A stretch of DNA of 64,000 nt from Aestuariivivens sediminicola (GTDB lineage: Bacteria; Bacteroidota; Bacteroidia; Flavobacteriales; Flavobacteriaceae). The position numbers and the translations under genes are program-made. The notes below the pieces were generated by a model, which was given only the letters and a program-made list of their open reading frames with translations, did no database searches and had not been told where the DNA came from. Below, piece by piece: positions 10,309 to 19,912 of the stretch (its first letter is position 1; the number at the start of each line of letters is the position of its first letter). The stretch spans positions 124,001 to 188,000 of the forward strand of contig NZ_JAKMCM010000003.1 of assembly GCF_022662015.1 (NCBI RefSeq), in the 5' to 3' direction.

Positions 10309-11187
10309 TTATTCAGCGTTGTTCATCTCGGCTGTAACAAGGGGTAACCTTTCATCCTGGGAGCTCCAGGAATTATAAATCCATTCATGATCAGGGTCGG
10401 TCGTATTGGCTAAGCACTGATCTGTGCCAGCTAAAAAATTAAGGTAATAACAATGAAAGCCATGAGCAGCGACGACAGGATGAAATCCTTTTGGAATTAA
10501 TACAACATGATCGTGTTTTGCCCTGACAATTTCATCCAGTGACTTATCTTTAGTATAAACTTGCTGTATGGCGTAAGCTTCTGGTTTTTCAAATTTATAA
10601 AAGTACGTTTCTTCCTGGATGGGTTCCAGAACATTCCCCTCTGCGTCCAAAATACGTTCATCGTGTTTGTGCGCGGGATACGAACTCCAGTTACCAGAAG
10701 GGGTATAGACCTCTCTGGACACCAATCTTTGACATCCGAATCCGGGAGGGATTAAATCGTTGAACTGACGTGTGGCATTGTCACCTCCAAAAATGACCGT
10801 TGGTGTGTCTTCAGGTCTTACAAATTTTGCAGGAAAATCGGCATCAGACTGGCACCAACCATAGGCAATATCCAATTCGGCACTTGTGGCTTCCAACACA
10901 AATTTCGAATTTCTTGGCAGATATAAGGTATGGGCTACTCCGCTAAAGACATCTTTTCTGCCATTCACAGTCTCCCATTGTCCCTTATCACTCTTTACTT
11001 TAAAATTTCCACTCAATAGAACAATAGCCATTTCATTGTCCTGGGTATCGTGTTCCCACAAGTCGCCCAGTTTCATTTTCCTGGCTTCAAAATAAAGATA
11101 ATTCCAATGCGCAGATTCAGGCGTTATTCTGTGGTAAATAGTTCCGTTCTTAGCGGGTTTTATCAATAAATGAGAGTCACTTTTCAT
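10309..11187 (-). CDS. iolB: 5-deoxy-glucuronate isomerase
   Basis: A 292-residue double cupin of the KduI/IolB family. The C-terminal cupin shows YPAHKHDER, then EETYFYKF and later GFHPVVAAHG, supplying the His/Glu/His metal ligands. It isomerises 5-deoxy-D-glucuronate to 2-deoxy-5-keto-D-gluconate. The pectin-pathway isomerase KduI is related, but the iol context and overall sequence fit IolB. It starts 11 bases after iolJ. Confidence 0.9.
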   Translation of the reverse strand: MKSDSHLLIKPAKNGTIYHRITPESAHWNYLYFEARKMKLGDLWEHDTQDNEMAIVLLSGNFKVKSDKGQWETVNGRKDVFSGVAHTLYLPRNSKFVLEATSAELDIAYGWCQSDADFPAKFVRPEDTPTVIFGGDNATRQFNDLIPPGFGCQRLVSREVYTPSGNWSSYPAHKHDERILDAEGNVLEPIQEETYFYKFEKPEAYAIQQVYTKDKSLDEIVRAKHDHVVLIPKGFHPVVAAHGFHCYYLNFLAGTDQCLANTTDPDHEWIYNSWSSQDERLPLVTAEMNNAE

Positions 11188-11198
11188 AATGCTGCTTT

Positions 11199-12140
11199 TT
11201 ATAATTTGAGTTCGCTAGCTTTACCGGTAGCTCCTAAGAGGTCGAATTTTTCGATGATGAACTGTTCACATTCCTCCATATATGTTTTGCCGGGTATAAT
11301 AGGATCAAATTGATCCGGTGTATCAATGAAAAATTCTCTATGCACTCGAGCCCAGATAAGCCTTAAATCGGTAGCTATGTTGATTTTACAAACCCCATAT
11401 TTAATGGCTTCTATGATATCACCGGGAGGTACGCCTTTGGCGTTTGTCTTTAGTTGTCCACCATGTTCATTTATGCGTCTTATTTCAGTCGCATTTACAG
11501 CTGACCCTCCATGAAGTACAATAGGAAAATTGGGAATACGATTCTGAATCTCTTTTAAAATATGAAACTGAATACCTTGTCCTCCTGAAAATTTATATGC
11601 CCCGTGACTGGTACCCACGGCAACTGCGAGACTGTCACACTGGGTTTCTTTAACAAATTCCTCTACTTCAGAGGGTTCCGTATATCTTGCCGATTTCTCT
11701 TCAACAGAGAGATCGTCCTCAACACCGCTAAGAACCCCCAGTTCGGCCTCTACCATAACATTTTTTTTGTGTGCTTCGATGACAACCGATCGCGTTCTTT
11801 TTACATTCGTTTTGAAGGGATCATGGGATGCATCAATCATTACAGAATTAAAGTGGTTTGAAGCAATCGCATCAAGAGCATGCGCCTCATTGCCATGATC
11901 TAAGTGAATGGCAAAGGTCGCTTTTGGATATACCCTAGAAGCCGCCTTAATCATGCCCAATAACATTTCAGGGTGGGTATAATTTCTTGCAACCGGAGTC
12001 ATCTGAACAATAAATGGAGCATTGGCTTTTTGTCCCGCACTAAACAATCCAAAAACCTGTTCCAAGGTGAATATATTGATAGCCGGGATAGCATATTTAC
12101 CATAACAGTTTTCATAAAATATTTTAGGAGAGACAATCAT
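11199..12140 (-). CDS. iolJ: Class II aldolase, probable 6-phospho-5-dehydro-2-deoxygluconate aldolase
   Basis: A 313-residue class II (zinc-dependent) aldolase of the fructose/tagatose-bisphosphate aldolase family. Visible features are LDHGNE (Asp81, His82), EAELG (about 131-135), TSHGAYKF (His179), LHGGSAVN (His210) and the phosphate-binding KINIATDLR. In this operon it should split 2-deoxy-5-keto-6-phosphogluconate into dihydroxyacetone phosphate and malonate semialdehyde. A plain fructose-bisphosphate aldolase is the alternative; being first gene of a complete iol operon favours IolJ. An operator lies 95-110 bases upstream of its start. Confidence 0.85.
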   Translation of the reverse strand: MIVSPKIFYENCYGKYAIPAINIFTLEQVFGLFSAGQKANAPFIVQMTPVARNYTHPEMLLGMIKAASRVYPKATFAIHLDHGNEAHALDAIASNHFNSVMIDASHDPFKTNVKRTRSVVIEAHKKNVMVEAELGVLSGVEDDLSVEEKSARYTEPSEVEEFVKETQCDSLAVAVGTSHGAYKFSGGQGIQFHILKEIQNRIPNFPIVLHGGSAVNATEIRRINEHGGQLKTNAKGVPPGDIIEAIKYGVCKINIATDLRLIWARVHREFFIDTPDQFDPIIPGKTYMEECEQFIIEKFDLLGATGKASELKL

Positions 12141-12234
12141 AAAAATGGATGTTCCAAGCCCAATTAGGCATATAATGTCATATCAAAACAACAACTAAAA
12201 ATTGATTATAAAAAGGATATAGGAGTAAAGTTTT

Positions 12235-12250
12235 ATGCAAACCTTTGCAT
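12235..12250 (-). promoter_or_regulatory. Operator A of the inositol/mannoside regulon, upstream of iolJ
   Basis: Perfect 16-bp palindrome ATGCAAACCTTTGCAT apart from its central CC, typical in size and symmetry of LacI-family operators. It lies in the 145-base gap between the lacI-type gene and iolJ. A TTnnTTTG box (on the minus strand, 12184-12191), a one-mismatch form of the Bacteroidota -7 element, follows 43 bases downstream, leaving about 40 bases to the iolJ ATG. Identical sites are at 13517 and 29621. Confidence 0.85.
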
Positions 12251-12285
12251 GAAATTTGTAATTTTTTTGAAGGTGTATTTTGGAA

Positions 12286-13311
12286 TTACATTTTTTTTGA
12301 AGACGCTCTTATGACAAGCTCAGGCTTAAAAATCTCCTCCCGGAGTTTCTGCTTTTCATCTTTATTGTCGATGCGCTTCAATAAGATTCGTGCAGAGAGC
12401 ATGCCCATACTGTAAACGGGTTGCCAAATCGTTGATAATCCCGGGGTAAAATAACTCGAGTGTGGTTCATCATCAAATCCTATAATAGATATTTCCTCAG
12501 GAATTTTCAGGTTTAACATTTTTGCTGCATGCATAGCCGAGATGGCGATGCAATCGTTCACCGCAAATATGGCGTCCGGTTGGTTTTCTAACTTGAGGAG
12601 TGCTTTTGCAGGTTTAATACCATCTTCATGTGTGAATCCCTTAACATGTTTAATGTATTTTTTGTCAATTGGAATATCATGCTGTTTCAGTGCATCGAGA
12701 TAACCGTTAAGTCGGTGTTTTGTTGTTGATAGATTTAATGGACCACCAATATGGGCGATACGTTTACAGCCGGATTTAACCAGGTAATCAACCGCCTGAA
12801 ATGCACCGTCGTAATCATCTACAAGAACTTTATCTACTTCTAATCCCGGACAATCCCTGTCGAAAACGACAATTGGGATACCCGTTTTTTTGAAGCGTCT
12901 CAAATGATCGAAATTCTTCGTAGAGGAGGATGGTGATACCAGAATACCATCAACACCTACGCGCATTAAATTTTCAAGGATTTCTACTTCTTCCGTATAC
13001 GATTCTTCGGATTGACAGATAATAATATTGTAGTTAGACGGTCGCAATATGTCCTGAATACCTGTAATTACTGATGAGAAAAAATGACTGGTTATCTCTG
13101 GGACCACTACCCCGATGATATGTGATTTTTTCTGTAAAAGGTTTAAAGCTAATAAGTTAGGATAGTAATTCAGTTTTTTTGCCGTTGATTTGACCTTCCT
13201 CTTGGTTCTTTGATTAATGGCCGGATGATCATTTAAGGCTCTTGAAACCGTTGAAATTGAAATATTCAATTTTGTGGCGATATCTTTTAAGGTTGCTCTG
13301 GGCTCGCTCAT
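12286..13311 (-). CDS. LacI-family transcriptional regulator of the inositol/mannoside locus
   Basis: A 341-residue regulator. Residues 5-40 form the LacI-type helix-turn-helix (LKDIATKLNISISTVSRALN, then a hinge-helix segment). The remainder is a periplasmic-binding-protein-like sugar sensor with GVVVPEI, GILVSPS, FDRDCPG, HIGGP and IGFDDEP segments. It lies directly upstream of the iol operon on the same strand. Five copies of a LacI-style palindrome lie within 24 kb, two of them flanking this gene, so it is the natural candidate to bind them. The inducer is unknown; inositol, a mannoside or a glycosyl-inositol are reasonable guesses. Confidence 0.88.
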   Translation of the reverse strand: MSEPRATLKDIATKLNISISTVSRALNDHPAINQRTKRKVKSTAKKLNYYPNLLALNLLQKKSHIIGVVVPEITSHFFSSVITGIQDILRPSNYNIIICQSEESYTEEVEILENLMRVGVDGILVSPSSSTKNFDHLRRFKKTGIPIVVFDRDCPGLEVDKVLVDDYDGAFQAVDYLVKSGCKRIAHIGGPLNLSTTKHRLNGYLDALKQHDIPIDKKYIKHVKGFTHEDGIKPAKALLKLENQPDAIFAVNDCIAISAMHAAKMLNLKIPEEISIIGFDDEPHSSYFTPGLSTIWQPVYSMGMLSARILLKRIDNKDEKQKLREEIFKPELVIRASSKKM

Positions 13312-13684
13312 ATGAATGCATTAGTGTTTATTAGTTCGAAAAGGAAGGCCTTTACAGGTGGCGTTATAAGTGGATTCATATATTTATATTTATTATAACA
13401 CATATGCTTTTAGATTCGATGGTTTAAGCTGGTATTAATGATATTTTCAAATTGAAAAAATGTACCGAAGTAACATTAAAACACTGTTTTTTTGTTCCCA
13501 TTAATGTTAAAACCAAATGCAAACCTTTGCATAAATATAAGCTAAATCTAAATAAAAATATTCATTGAATAATTGTAAGTTGCCAAATAAATAGGACAAA
13601 ATTTTCATCCGTTGCCTAATTGAACGACAAACGCCTCACAGAGAGAACGGGAGACCTTTTCAATAAATTGTAAAAAACAAAGAG
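13312..13684. other. Divergent intergenic region between lacI-type gene and first GH92
   Basis: This 373-base AT-rich gap holds operator B (13517-13532) and a second, unrelated 15-bp palindrome TTTTCAAATTGAAAA (13444-13458). The minus strand of 13448-13455 reads TCAATTTG, a one-mismatch -7 box that could serve the regulator gene. No small ORF with convincing features is seen. Confidence 0.5.
13517..13532 (+). promoter_or_regulatory. Operator B, upstream of the GH92 operon
   Basis: ATGCAAACCTTTGCAT, identical to operator A, 152 bases before the first GH92 start. A weak -7-like TAAGTTGC lies at 13576-13583, 43 bases downstream, the same spacing as at operators A and C. The site could also act on the divergent regulator gene. 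Confidence 0.85.
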
Positions 13685-15943
13685 ATGAAACTGTATAAAA
13701 TTATAATCCTGGTATACCTTGTTTCAGGTAATTTAAATACCTCTTGGGGTCAGGATACCGGGACCGTTGATTTCGTAAATCCGTTAATCGGGACATCCAC
13801 CCAAGGGTTTATGGAGGGAAGAGATGGTGGTGGCACGATGCCTTGTGTGGGTACCCCGTTCGCAATGACCAATTTTCTGGCGCAGACGCGTCAAAATAAA
13901 ATTAGCAGAATGCCCTATGCCTATGAAGATAACACCATACATGGTTTCATGGCAACACACCAGCCCACGGTCTGGATGGGCGATTATGGATATGTGTCCG
14001 TAATGCCCCAGACAGGAGAACTCAAATTGCTGCCCGAAGAACGCGCCATGTCATTTTCCCACGAGAATGAAATCGTGAGACCTTATTATTATGCTGTAGA
14101 CATGGGAGAAAAAAAGAGTGAAAGCATCAAAGGTGAAATTACCGCCTCATCGCGTTGCGGCATGTTTCAGTTCACATTTCCACAGTCTGAGGCATCTCAT
14201 ATCATCATCCAGGGAATTAACAATTCAGAAAATAAAAAGGACTTTCAAGGATATGTAAACATAGACTATGAAAATGGCGAGATTACAGGTTATAACCCGG
14301 AAAGGATGTCATCGCATTTGGGTCCTAAACTAAATAATTTCAAAGGCTATTTTATTATTCAGATCGATAAAAGTTTCGATTCTTTCGGTACCTGGAATTC
14401 CTTCAGAAATGAACCTCAGGTAAAAGTTGAAGGTACGGAGCAATATGGTGCCCGAATGGGGGCTTATGTAAGTTTTAAAACTGTTGAAGGTGAAAAGGTA
14501 AAGGTGAGGATAGCGACCTCTTTTATTAGTATTGAACAAGCAAGGATTAATTTGTCGAAGGAAATTTCAGGTTGGGATTTTGAAAAACTTAAGGAGACAA
14601 CCAGGGATATATGGGAAGAAAATTTGAATAGAATCGAGGTAGAAGGTGTATCAGATGATGAAAAGACAATCTTCTACACCGCCCTTTTTCATACCATGCT
14701 ATTTCCTCGGGAATTTTCCGAGTATGGAAAATATTATAGTCCTTTTGACGATAAGATCCATGAAGGAACTTCATACAATGATTACTCCTTATGGGATACC
14801 TTTAGGGCCTTGCATCCGCTGTTGCATTTTACGCATCCGGAAAGAGTGAGTCCCATGATTCAATCATTGCTGCAAATGTACGAGGAAGGCGGGTGGATGC
14901 CGAAATGGCCTAACCCAACCTATTCCAATATCATGACCGGCACCCATGCCGATGCCGTTATCGGTGATGCTTATGTAAAAGGCTTTAGAGACTACGACAT
15001 TGATCTGGCCTATGAAGCCATGAGAAAGAATGCCATGTTACCACCTCCTTGTGATACCGAGAAACATTGGGGCGATAGGGATGAAGGTACACAGTATGAG
15101 GCCAGGGGAGGCCTGACCTATTATCATGCTTTGGGTTATGTTGCTGCCGATAAGACCAGAGAATCTGTAACGCGTACGGTTGAATTTGGTATTGATGATT
15201 TTGCCATAGCACAGGTGGCCAAAGATTTGGGAAAGATGGATGATTATGATCGTTTGATGCATAACAGTAAGAACTACAAAAATTTGTTCAATCCTCAAAC
15301 AGGCTTTTTAAATGCGAAAAAATTTGACGGAACCTGGCATGAGAATGAACAGGAAGGCTTTACAGAAGGAGGGCGATGGACTTATTTATTTGGAGCCATG
15401 CACGATATAGAAGGCATGATTGCACTTTATGGCGGTAAAGAGAAATTTGCTGAAAAACTAAATGAGAATTTTGAAGGGAGACATTATCGACATGATAATG
15501 AACCTGGCCATCATTATGCCTATCTGTTTGATTATTGTGGGCAGCCCTGGAAAACTCAGGAACTTATTCGAAAACATACCTCTTCGGAAAATTTCAGAAA
15601 TCATCCCATCGGAATAAATGGAAATGATGATTGCGGACAAATGTCCGCCTGGTATGTATTTGGGGTCTTGGGCTTTTATCCGGTAACCCCGGCAACAGAT
15701 GTATTTGCTCTTGGGGCACCTCAATTTCCTGAGATTACCATGAATTTAGTCCACAACGGAAAACCGAAAACATTTAAAATTATAGCTCATGGACTTTCTG
15801 AAAGGAATATGTACGTCCAATCTGTGAAATTGGACAACACCGTTTTAAAAACACCTTTCATTAGTTATTCACAGATTATGGAAGGTAATACATTGGAATT
15901 TTATATGGGCAGAAAACCAAATAAGAATGCATTTTCGGAGTAA
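13685..15943 (+). CDS. GH92 alpha-mannosidase (exported), first copy
   Basis: A 752-residue protein with a signal peptide (about 1-22, ending TSWG before Gln). The GH92 fold starts with VDFVNPLIGTSTQG. The active-site region has DNEPGHH (Glu606, catalytic acid position of the family) and GNDDCGQMSAW (Asp648/649, base side). GH92 enzymes are Ca2+-dependent exo-alpha-mannosidases that invert configuration; linkage preference (alpha-1,2, 1,3, 1,4 or phosphomannose) cannot be read from these motifs. It is first in a run of seven plus-strand genes, with three other GH92 genes downstream. Confidence 0.92.
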   Translation: MKLYKIIILVYLVSGNLNTSWGQDTGTVDFVNPLIGTSTQGFMEGRDGGGTMPCVGTPFAMTNFLAQTRQNKISRMPYAYEDNTIHGFMATHQPTVWMGDYGYVSVMPQTGELKLLPEERAMSFSHENEIVRPYYYAVDMGEKKSESIKGEITASSRCGMFQFTFPQSEASHIIIQGINNSENKKDFQGYVNIDYENGEITGYNPERMSSHLGPKLNNFKGYFIIQIDKSFDSFGTWNSFRNEPQVKVEGTEQYGARMGAYVSFKTVEGEKVKVRIATSFISIEQARINLSKEISGWDFEKLKETTRDIWEENLNRIEVEGVSDDEKTIFYTALFHTMLFPREFSEYGKYYSPFDDKIHEGTSYNDYSLWDTFRALHPLLHFTHPERVSPMIQSLLQMYEEGGWMPKWPNPTYSNIMTGTHADAVIGDAYVKGFRDYDIDLAYEAMRKNAMLPPPCDTEKHWGDRDEGTQYEARGGLTYYHALGYVAADKTRESVTRTVEFGIDDFAIAQVAKDLGKMDDYDRLMHNSKNYKNLFNPQTGFLNAKKFDGTWHENEQEGFTEGGRWTYLFGAMHDIEGMIALYGGKEKFAEKLNENFEGRHYRHDNEPGHHYAYLFDYCGQPWKTQELIRKHTSSENFRNHPIGINGNDDCGQMSAWYVFGVLGFYPVTPATDVFALGAPQFPEITMNLVHNGKPKTFKIIAHGLSERNMYVQSVKLDNTVLKTPFISYSQIMEGNTLEFYMGRKPNKNAFSE

Positions 15944-16016
15944 CAGGGAGCGTTCATTCCCTTACCATTCTTTTTAATTCAGGTCATACCCTATAAAGCG
16001 CAAAAATGTAAAGTAT

Positions 16017-18317
16017 ATGAAGCAAAAAATAAGGTATTACATTTTGAGTTTCTGTTGTATTGCTGGAATAACGGTTTCCATGGCTCAGGCCAAGCAAATC
16101 GTAGATTATGTCAACCCCTTAATAGGGACGGCACCGTCGACAACCATAAGCGCTCTGAAACATGGTCTGCATAAAGAAAATAACGCCCAGGTGGTTCCTT
16201 TTGTTACCGCACCCTTTGGGATGACCAATTGGACACCACAAACCCAATCGACCGAAACCAAATGCCAGGCGCCTTATTATTATACGGATTCAATAATTAC
16301 CGGATTCCGCGGAAGTCATTGGTTAAGTGGTTCCTGTGTTCAGGATTATGGCAGTATGACGATTATGCCAATTTCAGGCCCCTTAAAGTGTTTGCCGGAT
16401 GAACGTGGATCGAAATTCTCCCATGCCTCTGAAGTTGCAAGGCCCTATAGCTATGAGGTCACTTTAAGTGACTATGACATTGATGTGGAAATGACCGCTA
16501 CAAAACGGGCTGGTTTAATAAAGTTCAGATTTAATACAGCTGGCGAAGGTCATATGGTGGTGCATCCCAACAGTGATGAAGGTGAAGGTTTTGTTAGAGT
16601 AGACACCACTAATAATGAAATTATAGGATATAACCCGGTTCACAGAATTTATCAGGGTTGGGGGGAGCAGGCAGGATTTAGTGGGTATTTTGTTGTGAGG
16701 TTCGACAAGGCAATAAAGGCATTTGGAACCTATCAGAATGATCATATTTACAATGGAAAAGCAGAAATATCAGATCAGGAAAACCTCGGTGCCTATATCT
16801 CATTTAATACAGTGCCCGATGAAACCATACATGCTTTCATAGGGATCTCGTTCACGAGCATTGAAAATGCCCGTAAAAATCTCGACGCAGAGGTTGGAAT
16901 GAAGACCATGAACGATGTCAAGTTACAATTGAAGCAGGAATGGGAACAGTTACTCTCAAAAATTAAGGTTGAAGGCCAAAGCGAGGATGCCAAGGTGGTG
17001 TTTTACACTGCTCTGTACCATAGTTATTTGCAACCACGTACGTTTAATGATGTTGATGGTGCTTATCCCGGATTTGCGGGAACCGCTACAACAAAAACAT
17101 TGCATGATACAGACTATTTTGTCGATTTTTCTATGTGGGATACCTTCAGGGCTTCTCACCCTCTTTTTAATTTATTAACGCCTTCCATAAGTGCTGATAT
17201 GGTGCGCAGCTTGTTCTCCAAAGCAGAGCAGGGAGGATGGCTACCCATATTCCCGTGTTGGAATAGTTATACATCGGCTATGATAGGAGATCATGTCATT
17301 GCAACTGTAGCGGATGCCTATGTTAAGGGCATTATTGATTTGAGTAGCGAACAGTATAAATACCTGCTCAAAAACGCCTTTGAATCTCCGTTTTCTTATA
17401 CGGATTATAAGAATGGCAAAGGAAGGAGAGCTCTTGAGCCCTATTTAAAGTACGGTTATATTCCATTGGAAGAGGAAGTAAAAGAATCCTTTCATACCAA
17501 TGAGCAGGTGTCCCGAACCCTGGAATATGCTTTCGACGATTTTGCTTTGAGTCAAATTGCGCAAAAAATGGGGGACAAAAAGCATTTTAAACTGCTAAGG
17601 GAACGTGCTTTAAATTACAGAAAGGTATACAGTCAAAAGGATTCAACTGTGAGAGGACGCTATGCCGACGGGACCTTTATTGACGATTTTGATAAATATA
17701 TCAGACAACCTTACATTACGGAAGGGACACCGTATCAATACACCTGGTTTGTACCTCACGATGTACAGGGATTAATGGATTTGATGGGAGGCCAAAAGGC
17801 ATTTAATGATAATTTAGATCGCTTTCATGCCAAAGGCCAATACTGGCATGGTAACGAACCTGGGCATCAAATTCCATTTTTGTACAACTATTCTGGTGAA
17901 CCATGGAAAACTCAAGAAGTGGTAAAACAAATCATGCAAACCGAATACAGTAATGATACTGGTGGTCTTAGTGGCAACGATGACGCCGGACAAATGTCAG
18001 CATGGTATGTGTTTGCAGCGATGGGATTTTATCCCGTTGCGCCCTCGGTTCCCGAATATGTGATCTCGGGACCCCATTTTGACAGGATAAGCATTGATCT
18101 CGAAAATGGGAAAACGCTCGTCATTAATGCTGAAGGAGCCTCTTCGGGACATAATTATATACAGCAGGTTAGGATTGATGGGAGTCCTTACGATAAGACA
18201 TTTTTAAGTCATTTCGATTTTCTGAAAGGTGGAGTAATAGATTTCGAAATGGGACCAGCACCAAATAAAACCTGGGGATCAAAATATAAAAGCAGACCAT
18301 TTTCAATGAGCAATTAG
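16017..18317 (+). CDS. GH92 alpha-mannosidase (exported), second copy
   Basis: A 766-residue protein with a signal peptide ending VSMAQA. The domain opens VDYVNPLIGTAPS. The catalytic pieces are GNEPGHQ (Glu614) and GNDDAGQMSAW (Asp655/656). It shares the plan of the preceding enzyme (same lysine-tryptophan-lysine-rich GEPWKTQ after the acid) but is clearly divergent in sequence, so the two probably cut different linkages. It follows copy 1 by 73 bases. Confidence 0.92.
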   Translation: MKQKIRYYILSFCCIAGITVSMAQAKQIVDYVNPLIGTAPSTTISALKHGLHKENNAQVVPFVTAPFGMTNWTPQTQSTETKCQAPYYYTDSIITGFRGSHWLSGSCVQDYGSMTIMPISGPLKCLPDERGSKFSHASEVARPYSYEVTLSDYDIDVEMTATKRAGLIKFRFNTAGEGHMVVHPNSDEGEGFVRVDTTNNEIIGYNPVHRIYQGWGEQAGFSGYFVVRFDKAIKAFGTYQNDHIYNGKAEISDQENLGAYISFNTVPDETIHAFIGISFTSIENARKNLDAEVGMKTMNDVKLQLKQEWEQLLSKIKVEGQSEDAKVVFYTALYHSYLQPRTFNDVDGAYPGFAGTATTKTLHDTDYFVDFSMWDTFRASHPLFNLLTPSISADMVRSLFSKAEQGGWLPIFPCWNSYTSAMIGDHVIATVADAYVKGIIDLSSEQYKYLLKNAFESPFSYTDYKNGKGRRALEPYLKYGYIPLEEEVKESFHTNEQVSRTLEYAFDDFALSQIAQKMGDKKHFKLLRERALNYRKVYSQKDSTVRGRYADGTFIDDFDKYIRQPYITEGTPYQYTWFVPHDVQGLMDLMGGQKAFNDNLDRFHAKGQYWHGNEPGHQIPFLYNYSGEPWKTQEVVKQIMQTEYSNDTGGLSGNDDAGQMSAWYVFAAMGFYPVAPSVPEYVISGPHFDRISIDLENGKTLVINAEGASSGHNYIQQVRIDGSPYDKTFLSHFDFLKGGVIDFEMGPAPNKTWGSKYKSRPFSMSN

Positions 18318-18338
18318 CCAGAAAAATAAAGGAAGATT

Positions 18339-19901
18339 ATGATAACAATTGACAAAATTTTGTTTTTATCCTTGGTTATACTTTGTACGAACTGTGAATC
18401 AGGAAAAGAACAAAGTAGTAGGAGCATTGAAACCGAGAAAGCAATACCTGTTGAAGGGGTTGATGTAACGGATTATGGGGTTTCAGGAGACGGAAAGACA
18501 TTAAATACAGAACACATTCAGGGGATTATCGATTCTCTGGAACAAGCAGGAGGTGGAACATTAATTTTCCCTAAAGGCACATTTTTATCGGGAAGCCTTG
18601 AAATTAAAAGCAACATAACCATATATCTTCGGGAAGAGGCTGTTTTAATGGGAACAGCAGATCCTTATCAATATCGAAAAGGCATTGGTAATTTGGCATT
18701 TTTATTTGGAGGTCATGCAGAAAATATTGCAATCCTGGGCAAGGGGTCCATTGATGGTCAAGGCCGAGCACTGGCTTTGGCAATTGATAGTCTTCATCAT
18801 ATCGGGGAAAGAATAGATCCTAATTACAATCTGAGACGAATGCGTCCTCATGAATCGTTTAGGCCCGAATTATTAAATTTAAAGCAATGTAAAAATATTA
18901 CTATTAATGGGGTTACTTTAAAAAATTCCGCAGGATGGCTTCAGACCATAGAGCAGTGTAACAAGGTGGTTTATGATTCAGTTAAAGTATACAACAGAGC
19001 CTATTGGAATAATGACGGTTTTGATATTGTAGATTGTCATAATGTCAGGATAACAAATTGTAATGTTGATGCCGCTGATGATGGAATTTGTTTAAAGTCC
19101 CATTCCGCCGATCATTTTAACGATCAGATTTATATTTCAAATTGTACCGTAAGGTCAAGTGCCAGTGCTATTAAGTTTGGAACAGCATCTCTTGGAGGAT
19201 TTAAGAACGTGACCATTGAGGATATTGAAGTTTTTGATACCTTCAGATCTGCAATAGCCATTGAATCTGTTGATGGGGGGGTCATTGAGAACATAAAGGT
19301 AAATAATGTAGTGGCCAAGAATACGGGCAATGCCATTTTCATTCGTTTAGGGCATCGTTCAGGAGAACGCCCCGGGAGTGTAAAGCACATTAATTTGAAG
19401 AATATAAATGTTGAGGTTCCCTTTGGACGCCCCGATATAAACTATGATTTGAGAGGGCCTGAAGTAGATTTTTTTCATAATCCGTTTCCCGCCTCGATTG
19501 CTGGTATTCCGGAATATCGTATTGAAGATGTTCATCTCGAAAACATTCAGATCTCATATCCGGGAAGGGCTACCAAGGGTATGGCCTATGTTCCTCTAAG
19601 TCGTTTAGAGCAGGTTCCCGAAAGAATAGAGAATTATCCCGAATTTTCAATGTTTGGAGAACTTCCTGCCTGGGGGTTTTATGTGCGACACGCCAAAGGC
19701 ATTACCTTTAAAAATATAAGCTTAACATTACAGGATTCGGATTATAGACCGGCGTTTGTTTTTGATGATGTGATTGATTTACAGATGGACAAAATTGAAC
19801 TGCCGATAGACAAGAAAGATCAGATTGTCTTAAAGGATGTTGATGATTCAAGCATATCATTAAATGAAGAGCTTGTAAAAACAATCTATAAACAACTGTA
19901 A
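18339..19901 (+). CDS. GH28 glycoside hydrolase (polygalacturonase family), lipoprotein
   Basis: A 520-residue protein with a lipoprotein signal (ILCTNC lipobox near residue 20), so probably surface or periplasmic and membrane-anchored. It has the right-handed beta-helix of GH28. The three catalytic carboxylates are visible as NNDGFD (Asp226) and ADDGICLKS (Asp247, Asp248). The usual GHG histidine motif of true polygalacturonases is not obvious; the equivalent stretch reads IKFGTAS, so activity on plain pectin is doubtful. Its seat within a mannosidase operon (21 and 11 bases from GH92 neighbours) suggests a uronic-acid or other side sugar on the same glycan. Confidence 0.85.
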   Translation: MITIDKILFLSLVILCTNCESGKEQSSRSIETEKAIPVEGVDVTDYGVSGDGKTLNTEHIQGIIDSLEQAGGGTLIFPKGTFLSGSLEIKSNITIYLREEAVLMGTADPYQYRKGIGNLAFLFGGHAENIAILGKGSIDGQGRALALAIDSLHHIGERIDPNYNLRRMRPHESFRPELLNLKQCKNITINGVTLKNSAGWLQTIEQCNKVVYDSVKVYNRAYWNNDGFDIVDCHNVRITNCNVDAADDGICLKSHSADHFNDQIYISNCTVRSSASAIKFGTASLGGFKNVTIEDIEVFDTFRSAIAIESVDGGVIENIKVNNVVAKNTGNAIFIRLGHRSGERPGSVKHINLKNINVEVPFGRPDINYDLRGPEVDFFHNPFPASIAGIPEYRIEDVHLENIQISYPGRATKGMAYVPLSRLEQVPERIENYPEFSMFGELPAWGFYVRHAKGITFKNISLTLQDSDYRPAFVFDDVIDLQMDKIELPIDKKDQIVLKDVDDSSISLNEELVKTIYKQL

Positions 19902-19912
19902 AAACATATTTA

